This document shows positions 7,846-16,380 of a DNA stretch of 22,575 nt, piece by piece (the first letter of the stretch is position 1; each line of letters starts with the position of its first letter). Source of the stretch: Gammaproteobacteria bacterium (lineage in GTDB: Bacteria > Pseudomonadota > Gammaproteobacteria > Eutrophobiales > Eutrophobiaceae); assembly GCA_018676275.1 (NCBI GenBank), contig JABHFC010000276.1:1-22575 (forward strand), read 5' to 3'. The notes under the pieces were generated by a model. That model saw only the letters and a list, made by a program, of their open reading frames with translations, did not search any database and was not told the DNA's origin. A program made the position numbers and the translations under genes.

Positions 7846-9993
7846 TTAATTCTTTGTGTCTTCACGCAGGAACCAGACAGCACCCTGTTCGGCTGATACG
7901 TACTTCCAGCCTTTCTCGATCAAGTAAGTTGTAACTTCTGATGCTACAATACCAGGACCAGCAATTTCAGTTCCCGCTGGAATATCGTTTTTATTCCATA
8001 CTGGTGTTTCGACAGGTTTGCTACTACCTGGGAAAACGCAGGCGCGTGTTACTGCGGGTTTTGGCGGTTTTTGGCGCTTGTCCTCAGCAACAGGTTTTAT
8101 GTGTTTGAAGTGAACCGTTTCGTGCTCAATATAAGAGGCCACACGAATAGTATTAATCCGGATACCTGCTTCTGGTGCCTGACTACCTTCGCCAAAACGC
8201 TTACCATAGTCAGTAGAAAATTGATCCAGAATATTCAGTACATCTATTGCAGATTCAAGCGTATGTTTTGGAATCACTACAGTAGTTTGCACCAACTGAT
8301 TCCCGTAACGCATATCTAGTTCAAGCGAATGTAAAATATCATCTGCTGCAACACCTTGCCTTAACAGGTCTGCTTTACCACGCTCACTCAGATCAGCAAC
8401 AAGTCCATTAAAACGGGAGTAATTATCAAATACATGACGGGAATTTGAATCATACAAAACCAGGTACAAAGATGTTTCATGAATGTGCATCTGATGCATA
8501 TTACCTGCACCCACTGCAGAAAATACCGAGCTCATGGGTGTCGCCAGAATCTTATTGATGTTCAAATGATTCGCAATACCGCAACAGTGCAGCGGGCCAT
8601 TACCGCCATAAGCCAACATAGTGAAATCCTCCGGGTCATAGCCTCTTGCCCGTAACTCAGTGTTCACCCCATTTGCCATATTGCTATCGACTTTTTCCTT
8701 GATCATTAAAGCGGCTTCTACCGTTTCAACATCAAGGTCATCACAAAGTGCTTCTTCTATTGCAAAGGTGGAACGTTTTGGATTCAGTGGAATATCACCG
8801 CCGGCATAATTTTCAGGATCGAGGTATCCAAGGACGAGATCGGCGTCAGTAACGGTAGGATTCATGCCACCACGGTCATAACAGGCTGGACCTGGATCAG
8901 ACCCGGCACTTTTGGGCCCTACTGCAACAGTTTCGTACATACGATCATAAGAAGCGATTGAGCCACCACCAGCACCGAGTGTGACAAGATGGACCATTGG
9001 TACAGAGACTAGCCAGCGATCGATAACAGGATTAAAGTCATAGTGTTTAATTCCGCCCTCAACTACGATTCCAATATCATAACTGGTGCCACCCATATCG
9101 GTCGCTACAACACTCCCAAGATCGGCTTCTTTTGCTAAATGCTCAGCCGCACTAATGCCTGAAACCGGACCAGAGTGAATCGTTTGTAACGCATCTGTTG
9201 AATTTAACTGTGCCATACCACCTGAGTTGTGTATGACCAACATGGGTTTCGCATAAGAATGCGCACGCAGGTTCTGCTCCAACTGTGTCATTGCGTAATA
9301 CATGGTTGAATGCAAATAGCCATCGACAATTGCCGAGGAGGCTCGAACATATTCACCCTTTCGGCCTGCCACTCGATGCGATAAGATGACAGGAATAGCA
9401 CCTAATAAATGAGAGGGGTATTCTTCTAAAAGAATTTGTTCTACTCGTTTTTCATGCTCAGGGTTGACCACTGAATTAACAAAACAGATGACGATGATCT
9501 GTGCCCCTTTGTCAGCCAATTTCCTAATCTTATGCCTGACGTCATTCTCGTCAAGCGGCATAACCAGCTTGCCTTCAAAGTCTAAACGTTCACGTACGCC
9601 TTCAATCATATGCGGCAACACCAGCGGCGCAGGTCGTTGAGCATCTGGCATATTGTTTTTACCCAATATATCCAGACCTTCGCCGTAACCACGTCCACGA
9701 CTTAATACCACGGTTGATTCAAAACCGGCTGTTACTAACATACCAATACGAGGTCCATTATGCTCTATCAAGGCATTGGTACCCAAAGTTGTTGCGTAAC
9801 GAACAGAGTCAACTTCAGAAAGAATATCTTCCATCGTGATATTCAATTCATGATAAGCCTTTTCAATGGCCTCGTTAAAGCCCAGAGCGAGGTTTTGATG
9901 CGTTGTCAACGCTTTGGTTTCAATATACTTGTTATCCCAAACCAAAAAACAATCGGTGAAAGTACCTCCGATATCTACTGATATTCGTTTCAT
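7846..9993 (-). CDS. HyuA-type (hydantoinase A) ATP-binding carboxylase subunit, second copy
   Basis: 715 residues with the actin-like ASKHA nucleotide-binding plan. The first phosphate motif is DIGGTFTD (7-14), the second is TDMGGTSYDIG (298-308), and a later LAYGGNGPLHCCG resembles the family's adenosine-binding segment. RYATTLGTNALIEHNGP and the HSGPVSG block are typical of HyuA. Family role: ATP-dependent activation, in carboxylases probably phosphorylation of the substrate. It is about 70 residues longer than the first HyuA-type subunit encoded at 10453-12390 and clearly diverged from it, as expected for alpha and alpha-prime subunits of one complex rather than a recent duplication. AGGAAAG sits just upstream of the ATG. 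Confidence 0.9.
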   Translation of the reverse strand: MKRISVDIGGTFTDCFLVWDNKYIETKALTTHQNLALGFNEAIEKAYHELNITMEDILSEVDSVRYATTLGTNALIEHNGPRIGMLVTAGFESTVVLSRGRGYGEGLDILGKNNMPDAQRPAPLVLPHMIEGVRERLDFEGKLVMPLDENDVRHKIRKLADKGAQIIVICFVNSVVNPEHEKRVEQILLEEYPSHLLGAIPVILSHRVAGRKGEYVRASSAIVDGYLHSTMYYAMTQLEQNLRAHSYAKPMLVIHNSGGMAQLNSTDALQTIHSGPVSGISAAEHLAKEADLGSVVATDMGGTSYDIGIVVEGGIKHYDFNPVIDRWLVSVPMVHLVTLGAGGGSIASYDRMYETVAVGPKSAGSDPGPACYDRGGMNPTVTDADLVLGYLDPENYAGGDIPLNPKRSTFAIEEALCDDLDVETVEAALMIKEKVDSNMANGVNTELRARGYDPEDFTMLAYGGNGPLHCCGIANHLNINKILATPMSSVFSAVGAGNMHQMHIHETSLYLVLYDSNSRHVFDNYSRFNGLVADLSERGKADLLRQGVAADDILHSLELDMRYGNQLVQTTVVIPKHTLESAIDVLNILDQFSTDYGKRFGEGSQAPEAGIRINTIRVASYIEHETVHFKHIKPVAEDKRQKPPKPAVTRACVFPGSSKPVETPVWNKNDIPAGTEIAGPGIVASEVTTYLIEKGWKYVSAEQGAVWFLREDTKN

Positions 9994-10051
9994 AATCTAC
10001 TTTCCTGTAACTTTAGTAGTTATATTTATTGTTCAAAATATATGACTAGAA

Positions 10052-10453
10052 TTAGTGGTTGTGCTGATGACGTTCAGTTTTCACATTAGGTCCAACCGAC
10101 GCCTCCGTTAATTCTTCTCTGTGGCTCCACTGTTCTTTCAGTGCATCCACATCAACTTCCATATCATAAAGTGGTTCGTGTCCCGGCATGGCATACTCAA
10201 CTTCAACCTGGGTACCACAATCAGGACAATAAAATTCGAGAATATTGACCCAGTCCTTGTCCGGGCAAAAAGTAAAACGATATTTTTCCGGATCAATTAC
10301 GTGAGGATGAATATCAGCAGGATCACGGTTATACACCAGGAGTCCTTCCTTGTAGTTACCCCGTGCTGAACCAATGACATGATCACAAACACGACATTCC
10401 CAGTTTTCTGCATCTAAATCGATACGAAGATACTCGGTCATTAAAACCTTCAT
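10052..10453 (-). CDS. Small zinc-ribbon gamma-type subunit of an acetone/acetophenone-type carboxylase
   Basis: 133 residues, about 15 kDa. Cys20-x2-Cys23 and Cys76-x2-Cys79 can form one four-cysteine zinc site; Cys63 is extra. The tail (GHEPLYDMEVDVDAL) resembles the C-terminus of acetone carboxylase gamma subunits. Such small subunits are found with HyuA/HyuB-type carboxylases and not with plain hydantoinases or oxoprolinases, which makes this gene the best evidence that the operon encodes a carboxylase. Its ATG overlaps the stop of the preceding gene by one base (TAATG), pointing to translational coupling. The tail is His-rich. The functional role is known only in general terms (structural or metal-binding). 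Confidence 0.8.
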   Translation of the reverse strand: MKVLMTEYLRIDLDAENWECRVCDHVIGSARGNYKEGLLVYNRDPADIHPHVIDPEKYRFTFCPDKDWVNILEFYCPDCGTQVEVEYAMPGHEPLYDMEVDVDALKEQWSHREELTEASVGPNVKTERHQHNH

Positions 10454-12390
10454 TATTTAACCCCCTTAGTCAGGCAGATATCACCTGAATCAGTCACAAC
10501 AAACTTCCAACCTTCACGCACCAAACATGTAAAGAACTCTTCTTCAATCACAGCTGGACCTGCCGCATGCGCGCCAGCTTTCATTTCATTCACGCTATAA
10601 ACGGACAGGTCATGGCTCTTCAAATCACGACCAACAATCGCCCGCATACCTGAAGCAGTTGCAGCCTTACCTTTGCTGGTTTTAACCTGCTTATCATCAT
10701 CCGTCTTTAAACGCTTGCTTGCCCTCACTTCCAGCGTTATTGAATCCGCTTTTTCCAACCCTTTCAGCAGTGCTAGATTGCCATTTAATGGGTAAATTGT
10801 TTCTTTAGAATCTGACTCGCTAACCAATTCTGCACTGATCTCAAAATCACCTTTAGCATAACCCTCGGCAAACATATCGCGCTCTGCACGTGCAATAAGG
10901 TCTGAATATGCTGATTTAAGTGAATCTAGGTTTCTGTCAGACAACACAACTGCATAACTCTGACCAATATCACAAGAGCCAATACCAAAAGCACTGAATA
11001 CAGCCGCCATCTTTGGAACATAGACAGTATTGATGCCTGCTAACTCAGCAACACCACATGCGTTCATCGGGCCCGCACCACCGAATGCCAGTAGTACGGT
11101 GTCTTGCGTGACATCACCAAAACCTTTCAATCCATCAGCAATTTTTTGTTCATAAGACGCAACTAGCTTATGCAGTGCCTCATCAACTGATATGCCCAGT
11201 GGCGATGCAATACTTTCATCGATTGCCGCACGACCACGATCTATATCAAGCTTCAATCCACCACCAAAATAAGTCGATGGATCAAGTAATCCTAATAGTA
11301 AATTCACATCTGTAATTGTTGAACTCTTACCACCACGACCAAAACTGGCTGGGCCAGGAACGGCGCCAACACTTTCAGGGCCTACCTGAATCGTACCGTC
11401 CTTAACTGATAACACTGAACTACCACCAACACCCTCGCTATGTATGTCACACAAACCAAAAGAAATCGGTACACCTTCGACTTTTCCACGTCGTTCTTCA
11501 TTCAATATTTGATCAACCAGATGACCAATGTCGGTTGTCGTCCCACCCACGTCCATGGTCATTACGTTTGAGAGACTATATTGCTTACTGAAATTCTTAA
11601 CGCCTTCCATTCCGCCGCGTGGACCAGAGCTATAAGTTTTTAGCGCAATTGTTTTCGCAACTCGTGAGGCATTGCCATCGTTACGAAAAATAAGTAATGG
11701 GTTTTTTGTGCGATATTCCCGGAGTCTGTTTTCAGCATTGTATAAAAAGCTTTCCATAGCAGGATGCAAAAATGAATTTGTTAGTGCTGTCCATGCACGT
11801 CTATCAGCCGATATGTCATCAACTAATTCACTGGCAAACAGCATTGGTACGGCTCCCAACAAATGGCGAGGATAAGTATCAAGTGCAATAGCTTTGAATA
11901 GAGATTCGAATTTGCTGGAATCACCTGTATCAAAACAGACGACTATACGATTAGCTCCACTTGATGTAAGACCAGTGATAACCGTCGCTGTCTCTGCTGC
12001 TTTATCGGCATCATTCAGGTCATCAAGGTTAATTTCAGCAATCCGTTCACCAACAAGGAAATCGAAAAGTTCTTCATCATGAACTCGCATACGCTTAATC
12101 AACTCAGAATTATCGCTGTTCACAATCAATCCAAGTTTTGGCCCCTTACGCTCTACAATAGCATTGGTTCCTTGAGTAGTTGAATAACGAATATGGTCAA
12201 CTTCAGCCAGCAACTTGGCAACATCTTCTTTGCCATAGACCACTTCCGATACGGCGCGCAGTCCATCAAAAAAACACTTACTTAGATCATAAGGTGTCGT
12301 TAGTGTTTTCGTCTTATAGAATATGTTTTCTCTTAATACACAGATATCTGTCAACGTGCCACCGTTGTCGATGTTTACCAACGTTCCCAT
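10453..12390 (-). CDS. HyuA-type (hydantoinase A) ATP-binding carboxylase subunit, first copy
   Basis: 645 residues, about 70 kDa. Nucleotide-binding motifs are DNGGTLTD (8-15, where the family usually has DIGGTFTD), TMDVGGTTTDIG (278-289) and LAFGGAGPMNACG near 433-446. RYSTTQGTNAIVERKGP is the HyuA N-terminal signature. It is the first gene of the carboxylase operon. A ribosome site AAGGT lies 9 bases upstream of the ATG. With the second HyuA-type subunit it gives the alpha/alpha-prime pair of an acetophenone-carboxylase-like complex. Either copy might be catalytic; that is not decidable by eye. The operon promoter must lie in 12391-12525 or further up, in front of the AraC-family gene on the same strand. 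Confidence 0.9.
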   Translation of the reverse strand: MGTLVNIDNGGTLTDICVLRENIFYKTKTLTTPYDLSKCFFDGLRAVSEVVYGKEDVAKLLAEVDHIRYSTTQGTNAIVERKGPKLGLIVNSDNSELIKRMRVHDEELFDFLVGERIAEINLDDLNDADKAAETATVITGLTSSGANRIVVCFDTGDSSKFESLFKAIALDTYPRHLLGAVPMLFASELVDDISADRRAWTALTNSFLHPAMESFLYNAENRLREYRTKNPLLIFRNDGNASRVAKTIALKTYSSGPRGGMEGVKNFSKQYSLSNVMTMDVGGTTTDIGHLVDQILNEERRGKVEGVPISFGLCDIHSEGVGGSSVLSVKDGTIQVGPESVGAVPGPASFGRGGKSSTITDVNLLLGLLDPSTYFGGGLKLDIDRGRAAIDESIASPLGISVDEALHKLVASYEQKIADGLKGFGDVTQDTVLLAFGGAGPMNACGVAELAGINTVYVPKMAAVFSAFGIGSCDIGQSYAVVLSDRNLDSLKSAYSDLIARAERDMFAEGYAKGDFEISAELVSESDSKETIYPLNGNLALLKGLEKADSITLEVRASKRLKTDDDKQVKTSKGKAATASGMRAIVGRDLKSHDLSVYSVNEMKAGAHAAGPAVIEEEFFTCLVREGWKFVVTDSGDICLTKGVK

Positions 12391-12456
12391 ATTTAATTAC
12401 CTTAAATTTTTAACTTTGACTAATTTGAAGTCGAAAACCAGAACTGGAAGATAAAA

Positions 12457-12472
12457 CGCGAGAATTGTTGCG
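12457..12472. promoter_or_regulatory. Imperfect 16-bp palindrome upstream of the carboxylase operon
   Basis: CGCGAGAATTGTTGCG is symmetric at 12 of 16 positions, about 67 bp upstream of the first carboxylase gene, in the 135-bp gap between it and the AraC-family gene. It is unlike the six-copy operator, which is absent from this gap. A weak promoter (TTCAAT, 17 bp, TTTTAT) can be drawn just downstream on the minus strand. It may be a site for the AraC-family regulator or another protein, or chance. Confidence 0.25.
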
Positions 12473-12525
12473 TATTGAACATAAGCAACTTTATTTGGAA
12501 CAAAATTGGTATTTTTTGATTTACT

Positions 12526-13419
12526 CTATTTTTCAGTAGATTTGCGGAATGCTTTGGGTGTGGTATTTAAAAATCTTTGAAAATGACGTGTCATATGAGA
12601 TTGATCAGAATAACCAGTACGTAGGGCGATATCTTTTATCGGAAAATCTGTCCTCCGCAGAAGCTCCTGTGCCCTTTCAATTCGCCGTTGGCAGATGTAG
12701 ACATGGGGAGGACAGCCAAATCGTGTTTTAAACAGTTTTATGAAATAGTGGACTCCCACACCATTTATCTTCGCCAATTGCTCCAGGGTAAGAGATTGAT
12801 CCAGGTTTTCTTCAATAAACTCCTGTGTTCGACGTGCTTGTACAATTGAAAGGCAGCGAGTTTTATTATTAACTTCATTGAAAGAAATAGTCGAATATTT
12901 GCGAAGTATATGTATACACATTTGACGAGCAATTGTGTCAACTAATATTTCACCTCCTACTTGCTCATTTGTGACTTCATTAGCAATTGCGACAGCCCCA
13001 TTAAATAGCACTGGATCAGATATCTTTAATACATCTTCAAAATGTACATCAATAATTTCCCGATCAAAAACATCTCTACAAACTTGATCAACCAGTTCAA
13101 GACCTAAATAGACATGAAAAACGTCAATCTCTTCTTGCCAGGCCCAATGTGATTCCCACGCGCGCGTGAGTAGAGATACATCTCCTGGAACGAGCTCTTT
13201 GTGAGTCCATTTCCCATCTATCTCACGATCCATGCTGGTAGCTCCACGGTTGTAAGCGACTATCATGAAGTCCTGTAATGGCGGTACTTCAACATCTGAG
13301 GGTTGGTATCTATAGGCACGTAACTTGGTGCCTCCCCATTGAAAATCATCACTTCCGAGCAATACCTGTCCCGGAACCCATTTAGGAAGTTCTTCAACCG
13401 CTATACACTTCAATGCCAT
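12526..13419 (-). CDS. AraC/XylS-family transcriptional regulator
   Basis: 297 residues. The last ~100 carry the AraC double helix-turn-helix: a first helix pair around SLTLEQLAKINGVGVHYFIKLFK, then the conserved RRIERAQELLRRTDFPIKDIALRTGYSDQSHMTRHF block and the PKAFRK end. The N-terminal ~180 residues (PGDVSLLTRAWESHWAW) look like a beta-rich sensing domain. AraC-family proteins usually activate catabolic operons when bound to a pathway compound. The gene sits directly upstream of the carboxylase operon on the same strand with a 135-bp gap, so it may activate that operon or be partly co-transcribed with it. Its own promoter contains operator copy 3, suggesting it sits below the TetR-type regulator in a cascade. 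GGGGGG lies just before the ATG. Confidence 0.92.
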   Translation of the reverse strand: MALKCIAVEELPKWVPGQVLLGSDDFQWGGTKLRAYRYQPSDVEVPPLQDFMIVAYNRGATSMDREIDGKWTHKELVPGDVSLLTRAWESHWAWQEEIDVFHVYLGLELVDQVCRDVFDREIIDVHFEDVLKISDPVLFNGAVAIANEVTNEQVGGEILVDTIARQMCIHILRKYSTISFNEVNNKTRCLSIVQARRTQEFIEENLDQSLTLEQLAKINGVGVHYFIKLFKTRFGCPPHVYICQRRIERAQELLRRTDFPIKDIALRTGYSDQSHMTRHFQRFLNTTPKAFRKSTEK

Positions 13420-13508
13420 AGAGCCCCCCGTCCAGATAGATAGTTCAGAGCTTTCAGTTTCTCATACTAAAAAAATAAACATCATTGAAACTTAAGTAAT
13501 TCAAAGTT

Positions 13509-13537
13509 ATTATCCGTCGTGTGACGGTTTTTATCAA
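13509..13537 (-). promoter_or_regulatory. Candidate promoter of the AraC-family gene
   Basis: On the minus strand, TTGATA (13537-13532) and GATAAT (13514-13509) are 17 bp apart, each 5 of 6 to the sigma70 consensus. Operator copy 3 occupies the spacer and overlaps the first base of the -10 box, exactly the arrangement seen at the TonB receptor gene. The predicted leader is about 80 bases. Confidence 0.65.
13514..13527. promoter_or_regulatory. Operator-like inverted repeat, copy 3
   Basis: CCGTC-GTGT-GACGG, perfect arms. It lies in the promoter of the AraC-family gene, 180 bp from copy 4 in the same divergent intergenic region (13420-13759). That region otherwise holds AT-rich sequence with no gene seen. 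Confidence 0.75.
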
Positions 13538-13693
13538 CAAAGAATTATCTTATGGAAATAGTATTTACTAACCATAATAATACTTAAAATTATATGTTGT
13601 TTTTTGCTGGCTATTACCTATATCTTTCAATTGGTTATTCAACTTTTAGGCTGTTTTTTTGAGTTTCAACTCAGCAGTATAATATTTAATATT

Positions 13694-13707
13694 ACGTCAT
13701 ATGACGG
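13694..13707. promoter_or_regulatory. Operator-like inverted repeat, copy 4, at dehydrogenase A promoter
   Basis: ACGTC-ATAT-GACGG has one arm mismatch; the core ATAT makes it symmetric from CGTC to GACG. It lies 53 bp upstream of the dehydrogenase A start. Two promoter readings are possible. In one, TTAATA (13686-13691) and TATTTA (13708-13713) flank the operator with a 16-bp spacer, as at dehydrogenase B. In the other, the perfect TATAAT at 13678-13683 is used and the operator sits just after the transcript start. Either fits repression. Confidence 0.7.
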
Positions 13708-13759
13708 TATTTATTAGACCTGCTAATTGAAATTCTTATAGATTCAGGAGTTATCAGGA

Positions 13760-15862
13760 ATGAAATTAGTAATTAGTTATTCAAAAGTTTTTTTGTTTAC
13801 CACGATCTTTTTATCCTCAGTAACACCTGGTTCTCTATTAGCCGCAGATAAAAAGCCACTTTCTTCTGCAAGCGAGCAAAGACTTTTGTCCGCTGAAAAT
13901 GAACCCGAAAACTGGATGATGTATGGTCGTACATATAAGGAACAAAGATATAGTCCACTACAGCAGATCAATGACAAAAATGTCAGTAAACTAAATCTGG
14001 AATGGTATGCGGATATTCCCAGTATCAATGGTTTCTCATCCACACCTCTTGTTATCGACGGAACAATATACCTGACGGGCTCCTTCGCTAATGTTTTCGC
14101 AATCGATACCCGCGAAGGTAATGTTAAATGGCATTACAATCCCGGTGTGAGCCCCGACGGCAGCCTTGCTTCAGCTTGGGCTTCAAGAATTAACCGTGGC
14201 GTCGCATTTTGGGAAGACAAACTTTACCTGGCAACAGGAGATTGCCGATTGATCGCCCTTGACGCAAAGTCAGGTAGGGAGATCTGGGTAAATGAGGCCT
14301 GTGATTCAAGTAAACAATATTCCATGAACGGTGCCCCCCGCGTCGCAAATGGTAAAGTCTATATTGGAAATAGTCTTTCTGATTTAGGTGCACGTGGGTT
14401 TATTGCCGCCTACGACGCCAAAACGGGTAAGCGTGTTTGGCAATTCTGGACTGTACCGAATCATCCCAGTTTAGGAAAATACGAAAACAAAGCCATGGCC
14501 ATGGCTGGTCTTACCTGGACAGGTGGTGGCGCCAAATATGGCGGTGCCGCAGTTTGGGAATCCATCGTTTATGACGCCGAATTTAATTCTATACTTTTTG
14601 GTACTGATTCTGCTGCGCCGCTAAATGCGGAGGAGCGCAATCCAGATGGTGGTGATAACCTGTTCACCAATTCCATTGTCGCTGTTGATGCTGATAGCGG
14701 TGAATACAAGTGGCATTATCAGGCTGTCCCTAATGACGCCTGGGACTACAACAGCAACATGCCCATCATTCTCGCTGATCTCGAGATTGAAGGACGTATG
14801 CGAAAAGTAGCCATGCATGCACCAAAAAATGGTTTCTTTTTTCTTATTGACAGAACAAACGGTGAATTTATTTCCGCCAATAATTTCGTACCTGTCAATT
14901 GGGCCAGTCATTACGACAGTAAAACCGGTAGACCGGTGGAACTGCCCGGGGCTCGGTTTTACCAAAACAACGATGGCCAGGCATTAATATATCCAGGCAT
15001 TCTCGGCGCACATAACTGGCATTCAATGAGTTATAACCCTGAAACGGGCCTGGTTTATTTTGGCGCAATGGATACAGGCGCGATCATTGCGACTAAAAAA
15101 GATGCCTTATTAGGTGGTGTTTTCGTAGACAACTATGCCTCCGGTACAGATATCAAAACTCTGTATGGACGTGGCAGTCTCATCGCCTGGGATCCCAAAC
15201 GCCAATTCGCCCGCTGGCGCAGACCCCACAAACTCCCCTTGAATGGTGGAGTGCTGTCAACCAAGGGAAACCTCGTGTTTCAAGGTACTGCTACCGGTCA
15301 TCTACAGGCCTATAGCGCAGACGCCGGACAACTTCTTTGGCAATACAAGACTAGTTCCGCGATTCATGCCGCACCTATAAGTTACCAGCACAAGGGACGC
15401 CAGATAATTCTTGTTCCTATCGGCGCTTCTGCGGGACTTTCAAATGCGATACCCAAATACGCAGTTGACAAAAAAGCCACCGGTCCCAGTCGCCTACTGG
15501 CATTTTCCCTTGACGGTAAGAATGAGTTACCCGAACCAGTACCTTTGGAGCCATATAATAGACCACAAACACAATTTGCCTCTGCGGCAATCCTTAAAAA
15601 AGGCGCCACTCTTTTCAACACTGCTTTTTGCTGGGGCTGTCACGCGCAGCGTGCCACCTCGTTTGGTGGTTCTGCTCCCGATCTGCGCCGTTCTCCGATG
15701 CTGATGTCCGATGAAGCCTGGTACCAGGTTGTGGTCAAAGGTGTAAAACGAGCCAATGGCATGTTAGGCGAGCCGTCCCTTTCCAGAGAAGATTCAGAAA
15801 GCCTGCGCGCCTACGTACTAGAGCAGGCATGGAAAGCATACAACGAACAGGAAATCAGATAA
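13760..15862 (+). CDS. PQQ-dependent quinohaemoprotein dehydrogenase, copy A
   Basis: 700 residues: signal peptide (cleavage near LLAA-DKK), an eight-bladed PQQ propeller (WMMYGRTYKEQRYSPL at 52-67; repeated W-docking motifs such as GEYKWHY), then a cytochrome c domain with CWGCH (624-628) and likely axial Met668. The expected role is periplasmic oxidation of an alcohol with electrons passed through haem c. The predicted catalytic Asp is D329 (AWDYN). Departures from the usual family: no vicinal Cys-Cys before NRG (ASRINRG instead), SDLGARG where Glu is usual (Asp208), GTDSAAP where GTGNxxP is usual, and two cysteines at 162 and 181. CAGGAG and AGGA precede the ATG. It is closest to copy C by eye. 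A cupin gene follows 32 bp downstream. Confidence 0.93.
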   Translation: MKLVISYSKVFLFTTIFLSSVTPGSLLAADKKPLSSASEQRLLSAENEPENWMMYGRTYKEQRYSPLQQINDKNVSKLNLEWYADIPSINGFSSTPLVIDGTIYLTGSFANVFAIDTREGNVKWHYNPGVSPDGSLASAWASRINRGVAFWEDKLYLATGDCRLIALDAKSGREIWVNEACDSSKQYSMNGAPRVANGKVYIGNSLSDLGARGFIAAYDAKTGKRVWQFWTVPNHPSLGKYENKAMAMAGLTWTGGGAKYGGAAVWESIVYDAEFNSILFGTDSAAPLNAEERNPDGGDNLFTNSIVAVDADSGEYKWHYQAVPNDAWDYNSNMPIILADLEIEGRMRKVAMHAPKNGFFFLIDRTNGEFISANNFVPVNWASHYDSKTGRPVELPGARFYQNNDGQALIYPGILGAHNWHSMSYNPETGLVYFGAMDTGAIIATKKDALLGGVFVDNYASGTDIKTLYGRGSLIAWDPKRQFARWRRPHKLPLNGGVLSTKGNLVFQGTATGHLQAYSADAGQLLWQYKTSSAIHAAPISYQHKGRQIILVPIGASAGLSNAIPKYAVDKKATGPSRLLAFSLDGKNELPEPVPLEPYNRPQTQFASAAILKKGATLFNTAFCWGCHAQRATSFGGSAPDLRRSPMLMSDEAWYQVVVKGVKRANGMLGEPSLSREDSESLRAYVLEQAWKAYNEQEIR

Positions 15863-15894
15863 CAAAACCATAACACCATGAGGATAAAATAATC

Positions 15895-16299
15895 ATGAAT
15901 GCAGAAAGTAAAACACCCATACGTATTGATGGAGATGAAATAAACACTACTAAACTGGAACCTTTCGTACCCTGGCCTGAGGCCATAAGGGCTGAGGCCG
16001 GTAAACATGCTGTGAAAGAATTATTTGGCGGAGAGTTCAGCGTTTACCTGTATGAAAGTGAGCCCGGTTTACTGAAGTTCAATGATTACCCCTTTGATGA
16101 ATTCGTACAGGTTCTTTCAGGAAGTGCAGTGCTTACTGATGCTGCTGGGAACAGCCAGACATTTAACGCTGGTGATCGCTTTATTATGCCTAAAGGTTTC
16201 TCAGGTACCTGGGAACTGCAAGGTGAATATCGGGAGTTGTTCATTATGGAAACCAATTCCATGAACGCTGGTTTCGAGAAACTGGGGATAGGTGGTTAG
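15895..16299 (+). CDS. Small single-domain cupin, partner of dehydrogenase A
   Basis: 134 residues, no signal peptide, so predicted cytoplasmic. The cupin core shows as YPFDEFVQVLSGSAVLTD, then FNAGDRFIMPKGFSGTWEL. This resembles the DUF861/EutQ-type (cupin_3) group. The usual HxH metal-binding pair of motif 1 is absent; only the Glu (E in FDEF) remains, and motif 2 has Trp/Thr where His is usual. A shared PWP motif near the N-terminus recurs in the other two cupins of the window. AGGA lies about 10 bases before the ATG. Its constant linkage to the dehydrogenases suggests a supporting role (ligand binding, isomerisation or sensing), but the function is unknown. Confidence 0.8.
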   Translation: MNAESKTPIRIDGDEINTTKLEPFVPWPEAIRAEAGKHAVKELFGGEFSVYLYESEPGLLKFNDYPFDEFVQVLSGSAVLTDAAGNSQTFNAGDRFIMPKGFSGTWELQGEYRELFIMETNSMNAGFEKLGIGG

Positions 16300-16321
16300 T
16301 CTCTGACAGTCTAATTTTGCT

Positions 16322-16380
16322 ACTCGCAGGAACCCTCGGCTGGCTTCATTCCCCTAATAGTCCACCGGGTTCTTGCGAGT
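16322..16380. terminator. Fold-back between convergent genes, possible bidirectional terminator
   Basis: ACTCGCAGGAACCC (16322-16335) pairs with GGGTTCTTGCGAGT (16367-16380) over 14 positions with one G-T wobble. The loop is about 31 bases. The right arm lies inside the last codons of the minus-strand cupin, so the structure spans the junction of two converging transcripts. There is no clear U-run after either arm and the loop is long, so intrinsic terminator activity is uncertain. Confidence 0.4.

Noticed and set aside
4685..12390. Acetone carboxylase (AcxABC) as the identity of the complex
   Set aside because: Acetone carboxylase has three subunit types with one HyuA-like and one HyuB-like chain; here there are two different HyuA-type chains and an extra ~32-kDa protein, which fits the acetophenone type better. 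Plain hydantoinase is unlikely because of the gamma-type subunit.
13660..13673. Short palindrome TGAGTT-TC-AACTCA after a T-run, upstream of dehydrogenase A
   Set aside because: Six-bp arms with a 2-base loop are weak, the T-run is on the wrong side for a plus-strand terminator, and no second copy was found.
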